From: Erysipelotrichaceae bacterium | Lineage (GTDB): Bacteria; Bacillota_I; Bacilli_A; Erysipelotrichales; Erysipelotrichaceae | Reading direction: 5' to 3' | Length of the DNA stretch: 64,000 nt | Assembly (NCBI GenBank): GCA_017445225.1 | Contig: JAFSUN010000014.1 | Location: forward strand, 1 to 64,000 | Shown here: piece after piece, positions 27,120-35,061 of the stretch | How the letters are laid out: each line of letters begins with the position of its first letter | Position numbering within the stretch: the first letter of the stretch is position 1 | Program-made: the position numbers and the translations under genes | The notes under the pieces: model-generated | Seen by the model: the letters and a program-made list of their open reading frames with translations, nothing else | Told to the model about the DNA's origin: nothing | The model's database searches: none

Positions 27120-27656
27120 TCATTTTTCCTTTATAACAACATTCTCGACCCCATCGGTCACCATGAGGTTGACACAGACGACCTCATTATGGGATGTGGG
27201 AATGTTCTTACCGACGAAGGTTGCTCTGATCGGCAGTTCGGCGTGACCGCGGTCGATCAGAACGCACAGCTGGATCCGTCTGGCCAGGCCGATGCTCTTT
27301 AAGGCATCCATGGCCGCACGGGCGGTCCGGCAGGTATAAATAACGTCATCAACCAGAACAACCGTTTTTCCTTCAATGGAAAACGGAACATTGGTCTGAT
27401 TAATGACGGGATCGATGTTGATGGTAGATAAGTCATCACGGTAGAGAGTGATGTCAAGTTCTCCGACATTAACTGCACAGCCGGTAATGCTGCGGATGTT
27501 TTCGGCGATTCTCCTGGCCAGCGGTACGCCTCTGGTCTTGATGCCGATGAGACAGACATCCTCAATGGAAGAATTCTTCTCGATGATCTGATGAGATAAT
27601 CTGACCAGAGTTCTTCTGATATCATCGCTGCTCATGATCTGTGCCTTGATACGCAT
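27120..27656 (-). CDS. pyrR: Pyrimidine regulator / uracil phosphoribosyltransferase PyrR
   Basis: A 178-residue RNA-binding attenuation protein of pyr genes that also has UPRT activity (uracil + PRPP to UMP). It begins MRIKAQIMSSDDIRRTLVRL and carries the conserved GIKTRGVPLARRI and ELDITLYRDDL segments and the PRPP loop VVLVDDVIYTCRTARAA. In that loop residue 109 is Cys where the family normally has Gly (YTGRT), which could weaken PRPP binding. AGGAGG lies 7 bases before the ATG. The next gene encodes uracil permease. Other pyr genes are not in the window. Confidence 0.95.
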   Translation of the reverse strand: MRIKAQIMSSDDIRRTLVRLSHQIIEKNSSIEDVCLIGIKTRGVPLARRIAENIRSITGCAVNVGELDITLYRDDLSTINIDPVINQTNVPFSIEGKTVVLVDDVIYTCRTARAAMDALKSIGLARRIQLCVLIDRGHAELPIRATFVGKNIPTSHNEVVCVNLMVTDGVENVVIKEK

Positions 27657-27673
27657 TCTCTATCCTCCTGTAA

Positions 27674-27740
27674 CAAAAGAGCAGACCGTTGCCGACCTGC
27701 TCAGATTACACAAAAAGTACATGTATCAGAACTTGTCGGC
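27674..27740 (-). promoter_or_regulatory. Candidate PyrR-type attenuator in the pyrR leader
   Basis: On the minus strand the leader contains GCCGAC (27735-27740), then GAGCAG...CTGCTC (27697-27702 with 27679-27684) followed by TTTTG just upstream of the pyrR ribosome site. The terminator loop holds GTCGGC (27691-27696), complementary to the upstream GCCGAC, so an alternative pairing exists. AATCTGAGCAGGTC at the 5' arm partly matches the PyrR-binding loop consensus. Control by PyrR is an inference. Confidence 0.5.
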
Positions 27741-27768
27741 ATCACAGTACCGTCTTGAAGTTACTGCA

Positions 27769-27774
27769 ATTATA
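27769..27774 (-). promoter_or_regulatory. -10 box of the pyrR-uraA promoter
   Basis: TATAAT on the minus strand, inside TTATATAATTG, about 110 bases before the pyrR ATG. The best -35 candidate, TTGCAA, is 20 bases upstream of it, so the -35 is uncertain. Confidence 0.45.
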
Positions 27775-27898
27775 TAACCACAAATTTCCGATAGTTGCAA
27801 GGAAAACTATTCCTTTTTTCGAAAGATTTTTGCGTAAACGCTTACACTTAAGTGTTCAAATAATCATTAGAGTTTCTCTAACGTAAAGATATTCCCTC

Positions 27899-28720
27899 TT
27901 ACATCAGTTCAAAGTGGGCAAAGGCATTCCAGATGCCGTCATCATCGACCTCAGTGGTGATGTAATGGGCGGTCTGCTTCATCCTCTCCGAGGCATTGCC
28001 CATCGCAATTCCGGTACCGCAGGCCTGTAACATCGGGATGTCGGGATCCAGATCGCCAAAACCATAGGAGTTTTCACTTTCAACCCCCAGATAGTCCAGA
28101 ACCATTCTTACCGCATCACCCTTGTTGACCTTGGAGACGCCGATCTCCCCGAAGATGTCCTGGCCCCACAGGCTGTTATTGAACTGCGGAAAGGCCTTTT
28201 CACATTCTTCATGAAGGTGTTCGTCATTTACCAGGTAGGAAACCTTGTTGACATCATCGCGATGGAGATCTTCCGCAAAGCGGACCGAGGGGAACAAATC
28301 GGTAAAGCTTCTTTCATCGGCATGGGGATTGCCGACCGCTCTTAAGAAGCGCTGGGCAGCGATGTTGCCGTGTTCCTTGATCTCCTCACGTGCTACCAGA
28401 CAGTCTTCGCATTCAACGAAATACTTGACGTTTCTTTCATCCAGAAACCGGAAGATGTTCTCCAGGTCTTCCTTTTCAAATACCTTGTTGTAGATGATCT
28501 TGCCATCAGCTTCAATATAGCAGCCGTTGCCGCAGATGTAGCCGTTAAAGCCCAGCTGCAGCAGAAACGGATTGACCTCACCCTTGGCCCGTCCGGTGCA
28601 GATGAAAACCTCATTGCCCTTGGCCATGGCTCTCTTTATTGCCAGTTCGGTGGACGGCAGCATGACGTTGCTGCCATTGACGATGGTACCGTCAATGTCC
28701 AGGAATATAACTTTCTTCAT
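27899..28720 (-). CDS. Cof-type HAD phosphatase
   Basis: A 273-residue cytoplasmic hydrolase of the HAD IIB (Cof) group, which dephosphorylates sugar phosphates or flavin/pyridoxal cofactors. Motif I is FLDIDGTIV with the nucleophile Asp, motif II is CTGRAKGE, and the motif III/IV region is NKGDAVRMVLDYLG with GFGDLDPDIPML and GIAMGNASERMK. GCGAGG precedes the ATG. The substrate cannot be predicted. It has its own transcription unit, with the terminator of the CNNM gene just upstream. A similar enzyme is cut by the right window edge. Confidence 0.92.
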   Translation of the reverse strand: MKKVIFLDIDGTIVNGSNVMLPSTELAIKRAMAKGNEVFICTGRAKGEVNPFLLQLGFNGYICGNGCYIEADGKIIYNKVFEKEDLENIFRFLDERNVKYFVECEDCLVAREEIKEHGNIAAQRFLRAVGNPHADERSFTDLFPSVRFAEDLHRDDVNKVSYLVNDEHLHEECEKAFPQFNNSLWGQDIFGEIGVSKVNKGDAVRMVLDYLGVESENSYGFGDLDPDIPMLQACGTGIAMGNASERMKQTAHYITTEVDDDGIWNAFAHFELM

Positions 28721-28745
28721 TCTTGTTACCTCGCTGTCATCTTAC

Positions 28746-28781
28746 CAAAAAAATCAGAACAACTCAATTTGTTCTGATTTT
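28746..28781 (-). terminator. Terminator after the CNNM/CBS gene
   Basis: On the minus strand AATCAGAACAA and TTGTTCTGATT form an 11-bp stem followed by seven Ts. It starts directly after the stop at 28785. Confidence 0.92.
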
Positions 28782-28784
28782 CCG

Positions 28785-30200
28785 TTATTCGCTTTCTTCC
28801 TCCAGCGGTTTCTTGCTGGGATCGACGATGATCTCGATCTTGTCGATAGAACGTTCATCCATCTTGACGATCGTAAAGGTGGCATTGCCGATCACGACGC
28901 TGGGATGCTCATCCTCATCAGGAACATAGCCCAGCTTGTCCATCAGCAGACCGCCGATGGTATCATTCTCACTGTCATCCAGCTTCTGGTCAATGATCTC
29001 GGAAATGTCATCAATCAGAGTGGCACCGTCCACGATGAAGTGGTCTTCCGTGACTTCCTGGATCTCCTTCTCTTCGTTGTCGAATTCATCCTGAATGTCT
29101 CCGACGATGGATTCCAGCAGGTCTTCCATGGTAACGACACCATAGGTTCCGCCGTATTCGTCCAGGACGATGGCGATCTGAACCTTGGTCTTCTGGAATT
29201 CCTCAAACAGATCATCGCATTTGAGATTTTCATAGACGAACATCGGTTCCCTCATGTAATCAGCGATCTTGATGTCTTCATTGTCCTTGTCTTCGACGAT
29301 GATCCTCATCAGATCCTTGAAATAGAGAACGCCGACGATGTCATCAATGGTCTTCTCATAAACCGGGATCCGGGAGTGGCCGGAATCGGAGAACAGTTTC
29401 AGCGCTTCCTTTAAGGGAGTATTGATTTCCAGGGAGTCCATGTCGGTCCGGTGGACCATGATCTCACCGACCGTGCGGTCGTTGAATTCAAAGACGTTGT
29501 TGATCATTTCCTTCTGATCGTTTTCAATGAAGCCCTTCTCATTGCCGGCATCGACCATGATGCGGATCTCCTCTTCGGTGTATTCCTGCTGGCCGTCAGT
29601 TTCCTTGATGCCCATGGAACGGGCAATCGCATTGACGGACTTGGATACCAGGAATACCAGCGGCTTCAGGATCGTATAGAAGAAATTCAAGGATCCGGCA
29701 ACACCATAAGCCACCTTTTCGGGATCTTTCATGGCGATCCGCTTGGGCAGCAGTTCACCAAACACCAAAGTAACATACGATAACAGTATGGTGATTAAGA
29801 AAATGGAAATGATTCTGACTAAAGATGTATCCAGGGATGTATTCCTTAACCAGTAGACGATGTAGTCCGCAAAGGTATCGGCCGCAATGGCACTGGACAG
29901 GAATCCCGATAAAGTCACGCCGATCTGAATGGTTGACAAAAAGGTTGTCGGTTTCTGTGTCATCTGATAAAGCAGTCTGGCCTTGCGCTTTCCGCTTTCA
30001 GCTTCCTTTTCCAGCTTGGCATCGTTGAGAGAAACGATGGCCAGTTCACTGGCGGCGAAATAAGCGTTAAGGGCTATCAGTACTATCAGCAGAATGATAT
30101 AGCCGGTAAGACTTTTCTCCGGCTTTACAACGGTATCATTTACCATGGTTGTACCTAAAGTTAATATCGAATAACACAAGTGTGGGTCCATATGAAACAA
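28785..30200 (-). CDS. CNNM/HlyC-type membrane protein with CBS and CorC domains
   Basis: A 471-residue membrane protein, often annotated as hemolysin; members are now linked to magnesium or cobalt efflux. A DUF21 membrane region covers about 30-215 (ALNAYFAASELAIVSLNDAKLE), then a CBS pair (about 235-355, VGEIMVHRTDMDSLEI and IVLDEYGGTYGVVTMEDLLE), then a C-terminal CorC/HlyC domain (EDHFIVDGATLIDDI). The frame opens with TTG at 30200, with AGGAG 5 bases upstream and a promoter ending near 30228, so I keep it. The in-frame ATGs at 30191 and 30146 have no good ribosome site. A terminator follows. Confidence 0.9.
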   Translation of the reverse strand: MFHMDPHLCYSILTLGTTMVNDTVVKPEKSLTGYIILLIVLIALNAYFAASELAIVSLNDAKLEKEAESGKRKARLLYQMTQKPTTFLSTIQIGVTLSGFLSSAIAADTFADYIVYWLRNTSLDTSLVRIISIFLITILLSYVTLVFGELLPKRIAMKDPEKVAYGVAGSLNFFYTILKPLVFLVSKSVNAIARSMGIKETDGQQEYTEEEIRIMVDAGNEKGFIENDQKEMINNVFEFNDRTVGEIMVHRTDMDSLEINTPLKEALKLFSDSGHSRIPVYEKTIDDIVGVLYFKDLMRIIVEDKDNEDIKIADYMREPMFVYENLKCDDLFEEFQKTKVQIAIVLDEYGGTYGVVTMEDLLESIVGDIQDEFDNEEKEIQEVTEDHFIVDGATLIDDISEIIDQKLDDSENDTIGGLLMDKLGYVPDEDEHPSVVIGNATFTIVKMDERSIDKIEIIVDPSKKPLEEESE

Positions 30201-30227
30201 ATCAACTCCTATTAATATACAGCAAAA

Positions 30228-30256
30228 ATGTTACGACTATTTGCCCCTTCTGTCAA
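30228..30256 (-). promoter_or_regulatory. Promoter of the CNNM/CBS gene
   Basis: TTGACA (30251-30256) and TAACAT (30228-30233) are separated by 17 bases on the minus strand. The expected transcript begins about 20 bases before the TTG start, which supports that start. Confidence 0.65.
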
Positions 30257-30264
30257 GCGGAAGC

Positions 30265-31116
30265 TTACAGACCCCTTACCATGGCAACATAGTCAAAGAC
30301 GATGAGACCGACATAGATGATCATGAAGAGAATGAAGGAAATCGAAGAGACCGACAGACGGAAAAAGGTCTTCATCTGTGCTGGAAGCCTGCTGAGATTA
30401 CGACGCTCGGCAAACAGCAGCATGATGATGGCAACTGCCATCAGGACCAGATAGAACACAAACAGCGGTTCTTCATTAAAAGTCAGAAATGACAGGGAAT
30501 TGTTGATGACATGCAGAATGATCCCCGGAACCAGGCTTTCATAGCGGATGGCCAGGATGGCCAGTACGATGCCGATGAAGAAGGCCGGGATGCTCTGGGT
30601 CACCGTTCCGTGCATCATGCCGAAGGCGATCGCCGTGAAGAATACGGCAACCGCGGTACCGTATCTTCTTAACACCTTCAGAAACCATCCTCTGAAGACG
30701 ATCTCTTCCGCCAGCGGTGCCAGGATGGCAACATATAATATCATGAAGATGGACAGTTCCCCTTCTTCATCTGCCAGCGCCTGCCAATATGGGGTCCGGG
30801 CCAGCAAGCGGTAATAAAGCAGCCAGGAGAAGCGGATGACGGCAAAGGCCAGAACGCAGGCCAGCAGGCATTGCCAGCGCCGGTCCTTTCTTACCGGGGA
30901 ACCCGGGAACAGAGCGATGTGATATTTCTTGATGAAGATCCGGTAGATCAGGTAATAACTGTACAGCGTCACCAGCACCGTAACCAGGTCGGAAGCGTTG
31001 CTGAAGAGGATGGCCAGCGGTGAGGAAGCCAGGGTAAAGAGCGCGGTGATCACACCGATCGCCAGCATGGCACCGCCGAAGCATCTGAAGGGCTTAAGGT
31101 ATTCTCTCTTATCCAT
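30265..31116 (-). CDS. CPBP-family intramembrane metalloprotease
   Basis: A 283-residue protein with about eight hydrophobic segments. It has the family signature EEIVFRGWF (paired Glu and Arg), a helix with FFTAIAFGMMHGT (His) and ILHVINNSLSF (His and Asn). CPBP (CAAX/Abi) proteins are glutamate-type membrane proteases; bacterial members process peptides or give immunity to bacteriocins. It begins 4 bases after the ABC-type membrane protein and is the last gene of a three-gene unit with the ABC pair, so it may act in the same export or self-protection process. No bacteriocin gene was seen nearby. Confidence 0.88.
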   Translation of the reverse strand: MDKREYLKPFRCFGGAMLAIGVITALFTLASSPLAILFSNASDLVTVLVTLYSYYLIYRIFIKKYHIALFPGSPVRKDRRWQCLLACVLAFAVIRFSWLLYYRLLARTPYWQALADEEGELSIFMILYVAILAPLAEEIVFRGWFLKVLRRYGTAVAVFFTAIAFGMMHGTVTQSIPAFFIGIVLAILAIRYESLVPGIILHVINNSLSFLTFNEEPLFVFYLVLMAVAIIMLLFAERRNLSRLPAQMKTFFRLSVSSISFILFMIIYVGLIVFDYVAMVRGL

Positions 31117-31120
31117 GTCA

Positions 31121-32698
31121 CTACCTCACGCGGAAATGCTTGGGAGCATAATTCACAACAATTACATACAGAATTACTGACAGAACAGCCAGTATGGCGG
31201 CAATGACTGCCGTAACGTTCAGAGTGAGTTCAATATCGATGTCAATGCACAGGTAGCTGAACAGATAGACGAGATAGTCAACGACGGCATAGACCTTGTT
31301 TACCACTACTCCATTGCGGTCATAGGGGTGGAACAGATAATAGGCGGAAATGTGAAATACGGAGAAGAAAGTTCCCAGAATCAGCGGCAGCACCATGATG
31401 ACGGCCACTTCCCTGATCTTATAAGTCGGCAGATTGAAAAGATAGATAAGTACCAGTCCACCGGTCAGGATCAGGGTCGGAACCATGGTGATCCTGAAAG
31501 CCTCCTTCAGCCTCAGCAGATAGTTCTTCTTAACAGCCTGGACGTTACGGAAGAAGTTATAGTTTACCAGTTTACTGTCAATCTGCAGGAAACAGGACAT
31601 GACAAACTTCTTGGATGTTGATGAGAAGAAATAGATAGGATAGGAAACGATCAAAAGACGGTGAATGAGCATTCTTCCAATGCCGTCACTGGCTTCTTTA
31701 GAGAATAACTTCAGACTGCAGCCGATGACAGTCACGATCACGGTGATGCCGATCTGAATGATCCAGTCCTTGCGGAAATTCTTGCGGTAGCGCTGCTTGA
31801 AAGCATCGAAGATGAAATCGTATCCCCTTCTGGTGCTTCTGATCTCATTATTGGTGAGACTGTCATTCATCTCACCGATATCGATGGCGGTGCGGCCGTC
31901 GGAGACGATCATCTGCGTATTTCTGATGTTTTCAATTGAAAGGTTATAGCGGAAGATGCGGCCATAATTGGGCCTGTTGAAGAGATATGAGCCGCTGACA
32001 ACGCCTAGGATGGTTCCTGCCAATATCAACAGGTATTCAGCTAAAGGCGGTAAGATCGGCTTAAAATAAGCCACAGCGGCAACCAGGGCCAGCGGCAGTA
32101 GCAGGCAGATGATCATCAGAACGCTTTTGACCTTACCGTTCTTGTTTATTACATAGCCGTTCTTCTCAATGCTCTGCATTTCGGCCATTTCGCCAAACAG
32201 ATGGATGCCGAGATAAGCCGGTATTAACAGCAGGCAACGCCAGAAGCTGAGGTTGATGATGTTGGCGGCAACCGCAAACCCCAGAAGGAAAAGCACCCCT
32301 TCCCTGAGCAGATATTCCCACAGCAGCAGATGACCATAATCCGTGGTATTTACCCTTAACAGGATCACGTTGTTATAATCCGTTTCATCGAACCTGATGA
32401 TGTCCTTGACTGCCGTTCCGGCAATCGTCAATAACAGAAAGGCGATTCCAAAGGCTGCCTGATCATGACCCAGCAGTTCAGAGATGACGGATATGTAGAT
32501 CACCTTCTTGGTAATACCGTAAAGGAAATTCAGCGACATGATGGTCAGGGCAAGGCCCTCCTTGCTGTCATACTCGCTTACCAGATCATCATGAAAGAAA
32601 CGCTTCAGAATGAAGGCATGGGATAGAAAGTATATGAATGAATTGGCCTTTTGAGAAAACTCAATTTTCTTCAGCTGCCAGATCTTTGCGGTTTTCAT
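31121..32698 (-). CDS. Large membrane protein, probable ABC exporter permease
   Basis: A 525-residue protein with about ten hydrophobic segments in two groups separated by a soluble stretch (about 255-320) containing YDFIFDAFKQRYRKNFRK. I do not recognise the family from sequence. Its ATG lies 38 bases inside the end of the ATP-binding gene, with GGAG ten bases upstream, a tight coupling that strongly suggests it is the membrane half of that ABC system. Length and the two hydrophobic blocks resemble divergent ABC-2-type permeases. The cargo is unknown; the CPBP protease gene downstream would suit peptide export or resistance, as inference. Confidence 0.65.
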   Translation of the reverse strand: MKTAKIWQLKKIEFSQKANSFIYFLSHAFILKRFFHDDLVSEYDSKEGLALTIMSLNFLYGITKKVIYISVISELLGHDQAAFGIAFLLLTIAGTAVKDIIRFDETDYNNVILLRVNTTDYGHLLLWEYLLREGVLFLLGFAVAANIINLSFWRCLLLIPAYLGIHLFGEMAEMQSIEKNGYVINKNGKVKSVLMIICLLLPLALVAAVAYFKPILPPLAEYLLILAGTILGVVSGSYLFNRPNYGRIFRYNLSIENIRNTQMIVSDGRTAIDIGEMNDSLTNNEIRSTRRGYDFIFDAFKQRYRKNFRKDWIIQIGITVIVTVIGCSLKLFSKEASDGIGRMLIHRLLIVSYPIYFFSSTSKKFVMSCFLQIDSKLVNYNFFRNVQAVKKNYLLRLKEAFRITMVPTLILTGGLVLIYLFNLPTYKIREVAVIMVLPLILGTFFSVFHISAYYLFHPYDRNGVVVNKVYAVVDYLVYLFSYLCIDIDIELTLNVTAVIAAILAVLSVILYVIVVNYAPKHFRVR

Positions 32699-33383
32699 TT
32701 TTCAGGATCTCCACGACGGTTTCCTCAAAGTCTTCGGAATGGATCTTCTCACTGTCCAGCAGGATCAGTTTCCTGTTGTTGATGACGACGATCTCGTCGC
32801 ACAGGCTCTGGACCAGTTCCAGGATGTGGCTGGAGAAGACGATGATCCTTCCCTGTTTCTGTTCCTTCAGGATCTCCTTGATCTCAGCCGCCACAATGAC
32901 GTCAAAACTGGTCAGCGGTTCATCCAGAAGCAGAACCTTGGGTTTGGAGATCAGATACATCAGAATCTGGATCTTATTCTTCATGCCCATCGAATAGTCC
33001 TTGATCAGCTTGTGCTGATCTTCCTTGCTTAAGGAGATCATCCGGAAGTAGTCATCGATCTTATCCTTTTCATCGATGTCCATGATCTCCATGAATGATC
33101 TGATGAACTCATAGCCGGTCAGAAAATCCGGTATCTGACATTCAGTCAGTACCAGCCCGGTATTGGCATCGCTCAGGGGCTCTTCCCGGCCGTTTTCCAG
33201 CAGATAGGCCCGGCCGGAATCATAGGGGATCAACTCATCCAGGCAGTTAAAAAGCGTGGTCTTGCCGGATCCGTTGCGGCCCAGCAGGCCATAGATCTTC
33301 CCTTCTTCGAAGCGGAAGTCGATATCATCAAGCACCAGGTTATCACCGTAGCTTTTTCTTAGTTTTTCTATTACCAGCTCCAT
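32661..33383 (-). CDS. ABC transporter ATP-binding protein (exporter type)
   Basis: A 240-residue cytoplasmic ATPase. Walker A is LLGRNGSGKTTL, the signature region is YSMGMKNK (a variant of LSGGQ common in ABC-2/CcmA-like ATPases), Walker B is VLLLDEPLTSFDV, and the switch His is in VFSSHILELV. GGAGG precedes the ATG. The gene overlaps the following membrane protein gene by 38 bases. It begins just after the GNAT terminator, and TATAAT at 33403-33408 on the minus strand is its likely -10 box. Confidence 0.93.
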   Translation of the reverse strand: MELVIEKLRKSYGDNLVLDDIDFRFEEGKIYGLLGRNGSGKTTLFNCLDELIPYDSGRAYLLENGREEPLSDANTGLVLTECQIPDFLTGYEFIRSFMEIMDIDEKDKIDDYFRMISLSKEDQHKLIKDYSMGMKNKIQILMYLISKPKVLLLDEPLTSFDVIVAAEIKEILKEQKQGRIIVFSSHILELVQSLCDEIVVINNRKLILLDSEKIHSEDFEETVVEILKNENRKDLAAEEN

Positions 33384-33402
33384 GTAAGTGCCTCCAAGAA
33401 CT

Positions 33403-33408
33403 ATTATA
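33403..33408 (-). promoter_or_regulatory. -10 box of the ABC-CPBP operon
   Basis: TATAAT on the minus strand directly after the GNAT terminator T-run and 20 bases before the ATPase ATG. No convincing -35 was found. Confidence 0.45.
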
Positions 33409-33410
33409 CG

Positions 33411-33434
33411 AAAAAAAAGTCCCTTTCAGGACTA
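33411..33434 (-). terminator. Terminator after the GNAT gene
   Basis: On the minus strand AGTCC (33429-33433) and GGACT (33419-33423) form a short stem followed by eight Ts. The 5' arm overlaps the GNAT stop codon. Confidence 0.8.
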
Positions 33435-33929
33435 AATGTTGCGGAAATAAATGATCTGTTTGAGACCGGTCTGCGGATTGATGCGGTTCACGACGCCATC
33501 CGGCAGAAAGCCCATTTCCTTATAGAAGGCAGCAGCGTCGCTGTTTGCCGGTTCGACCCAGGAGATCGCCTGGTTGTATTCCTGTCTTCTTAGGAAGCGA
33601 ACGGCTTCATGGATGAGTCTTCTTCCTTCCCCGTGGTTCTGATGTTCCTTCAGGACGTAGATCTTGGTGATCTCACCGGTATCCTTCAGTGCGCCAGGAT
33701 CCTTGCAGCCGCAGTATTCACAGAAACCGATCATCTGATTGTCCAGCCAGCCGATGATGACATCAATGCACCTGCTCCTGCGGAACTCTTCAATACAGCT
33801 TTCCACGCTGAAAGCTTTCAGAGATCTTTCCTCTCCCAGGATCCCTGCATAGGTTTCCAGAAGACATTTATAGTAGAGTTTACCCAGTTTAACAGCATCC
33901 TGAGACTTGGCTCTTGTCATAGTAATCAT
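33432..33929 (-). CDS. GNAT-family N-acetyltransferase
   Basis: A 165-residue acetyl-CoA-dependent acetyltransferase. The fold order is visible: an N-terminal helix pair (AVKLGKLYYKCLLETYAGILG), a central strand (IGFCEYCG), motif A with the CoA loop EHQNHGEGRRLIHEAV (a Q/RxxGxG/A variant), and motif B SWVEPANSDAAAFYKEMGF. The substrate cannot be named. It is monocistronic, between terminators on both sides. Confidence 0.88.
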   Translation of the reverse strand: MITMTRAKSQDAVKLGKLYYKCLLETYAGILGEERSLKAFSVESCIEEFRRSRCIDVIIGWLDNQMIGFCEYCGCKDPGALKDTGEITKIYVLKEHQNHGEGRRLIHEAVRFLRRQEYNQAISWVEPANSDAAAFYKEMGFLPDGVVNRINPQTGLKQIIYFRNI

Positions 33930-33950
33930 GCGGCATAAATCCTTTCACTT

Positions 33951-33990
33951 TTTCGAAAAAATAAACGGAGACCAAACTGCTTTCTCCGTT
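33951..33990 (-). terminator. Terminator downstream of the nucleoside transport operon
   Basis: On the minus strand AACGGAGA (33983-33990) pairs with TCTCCGTT (33964-33971), followed by TATTTTTTCG. It lies between the last permease gene and the GNAT gene. Confidence 0.75.
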
Positions 33991-34082
33991 AATTATCTGT
34001 AACTAAATTATACTATCTATATTAAAAAATGCCAATAAAATATGCTAAAAAAATAAATCGTTTTCCTGTTATCCCATAAGAA

Positions 34083-34104
34083 TAGCCCGGTTTTTTCCGG
34101 GCTA
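34083..34104 (-). terminator. Hairpin after the last nucleoside permease gene
   Basis: TAGCCCGG, six bases, CCGGGCTA: a strong 8-bp stem 30 bases after the stop at 34135. The following tract TTCTTAT is poor in Ts, so it probably acts with the stronger terminator further on. Confidence 0.55.
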
Positions 34105-34134
34105 TAAGCATCGATAATGATTCTGACTGAATGA

Positions 34135-35061
34135 TCAGTTATCCTGGTTCTTTTCAATCTTACGTCTTCTATTGATGGCGTAGATGCTGGTAAAGATAAT
34201 GGCCAGAATGGTTGCCAGGTAAGGAATCATTTCCAGGAACTCCGTCGGGAAGCTCGACTGTGACTTCATGGTCGTCGCAAACGAAGAGGTTGCGCCGAAC
34301 AGCAGTGAAACGATCGATGATCCAAACGGTGAGCCATTGGCCATGTTTTGAGCTGACAAGCCGATGTAACCTCGTCCGTTAGCCATGTTCTTGGTAAAGA
34401 ATGTTACCCAGGACATTGACAGGAAGGATCCGGAGAGTCCGGCAAAGATACCGGAAAGCAGGAAGGCAATGTAACCGATCTTGGTTACGGAGATGCCTAC
34501 TGACTGAGCAGCCATCGGGTTCTCACCAACGGAACGAAGCCGTAAGCCGATCCTGGTCTTATACAGGATGAACCAGACGATGAATACGCATAAGAATGCC
34601 AGATAAGTCAGAATGCTGTGACCGGACAGTACCCTGCCGAGGAATGGAATATCCTTGAGCAGCGGGATGTCGATGTTCGGCAGCTGGTAGGAGACGAAGG
34701 CACCTGAGGTTGATGACTTGTTGCCGGTCATCAGATACATAACGAAGACCGTACCGCCCGTTGCCATCAGGTTGAAGGCAATACAGGTCAGATAGAGGTC
34801 GGTTTTTCCGGTCAGGTGGCTGAAGGCGATGAACAGACCCGTAAGGACACCGGTCAGGATACCGCACAGTAAGCCCAGCCAGACATTGCCCAGGAAGTGG
34901 GCACCGGTGGCAGCGCCGAGAGCGGAGCACAGAATCATACCTTCAATACCCATGTTGAACATGCCGGCATGGCGGTTTAACAGAGCGGCCAGAGCGGCAA
35001 AGATCAGAGGGGTAGCCATTTTTATCGTATCGGCTAAAAATGCAGCAAGATCTATAGTCAT
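34135..35061 (-). CDS. Nucleoside ABC transporter permease (second subunit)
   Basis: A 308-residue membrane protein with about eight helices, of the BPD_transp_2 family, like YufQ/NupQ of nucleoside importers. The family motif GMFNMGIEGMILCSALGAA lies near the N-terminus, and LRSVGENPMAAQSVGISVTKIGYIAFLLSGIFAGLSGSFLS marks the cytoplasmic coupling loop (part of this is seen around 175-210). It starts directly at the end of the previous permease gene and is the last member of the BMP-lipoprotein/ATPase/two-permease set. Confidence 0.92.
   Translation of the reverse strand: MTIDLAAFLADTIKMATPLIFAALAALLNRHAGMFNMGIEGMILCSALGAATGAHFLGNVWLGLLCGILTGVLTGLFIAFSHLTGKTDLYLTCIAFNLMATGGTVFVMYLMTGNKSSTSGAFVSYQLPNIDIPLLKDIPFLGRVLSGHSILTYLAFLCVFIVWFILYKTRIGLRLRSVGENPMAAQSVGISVTKIGYIAFLLSGIFAGLSGSFLSMSWVTFFTKNMANGRGYIGLSAQNMANGSPFGSSIVSLLFGATSSFATTMKSQSSFPTEFLEMIPYLATILAIIFTSIYAINRRRKIEKNQDN

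Noticed and set aside
28572-29414. Plus-strand open frame (280 codons) across two minus-strand genes
   Set aside because: It crosses a terminator and two genes with clear HAD and CBS motifs, so it is a shadow frame.
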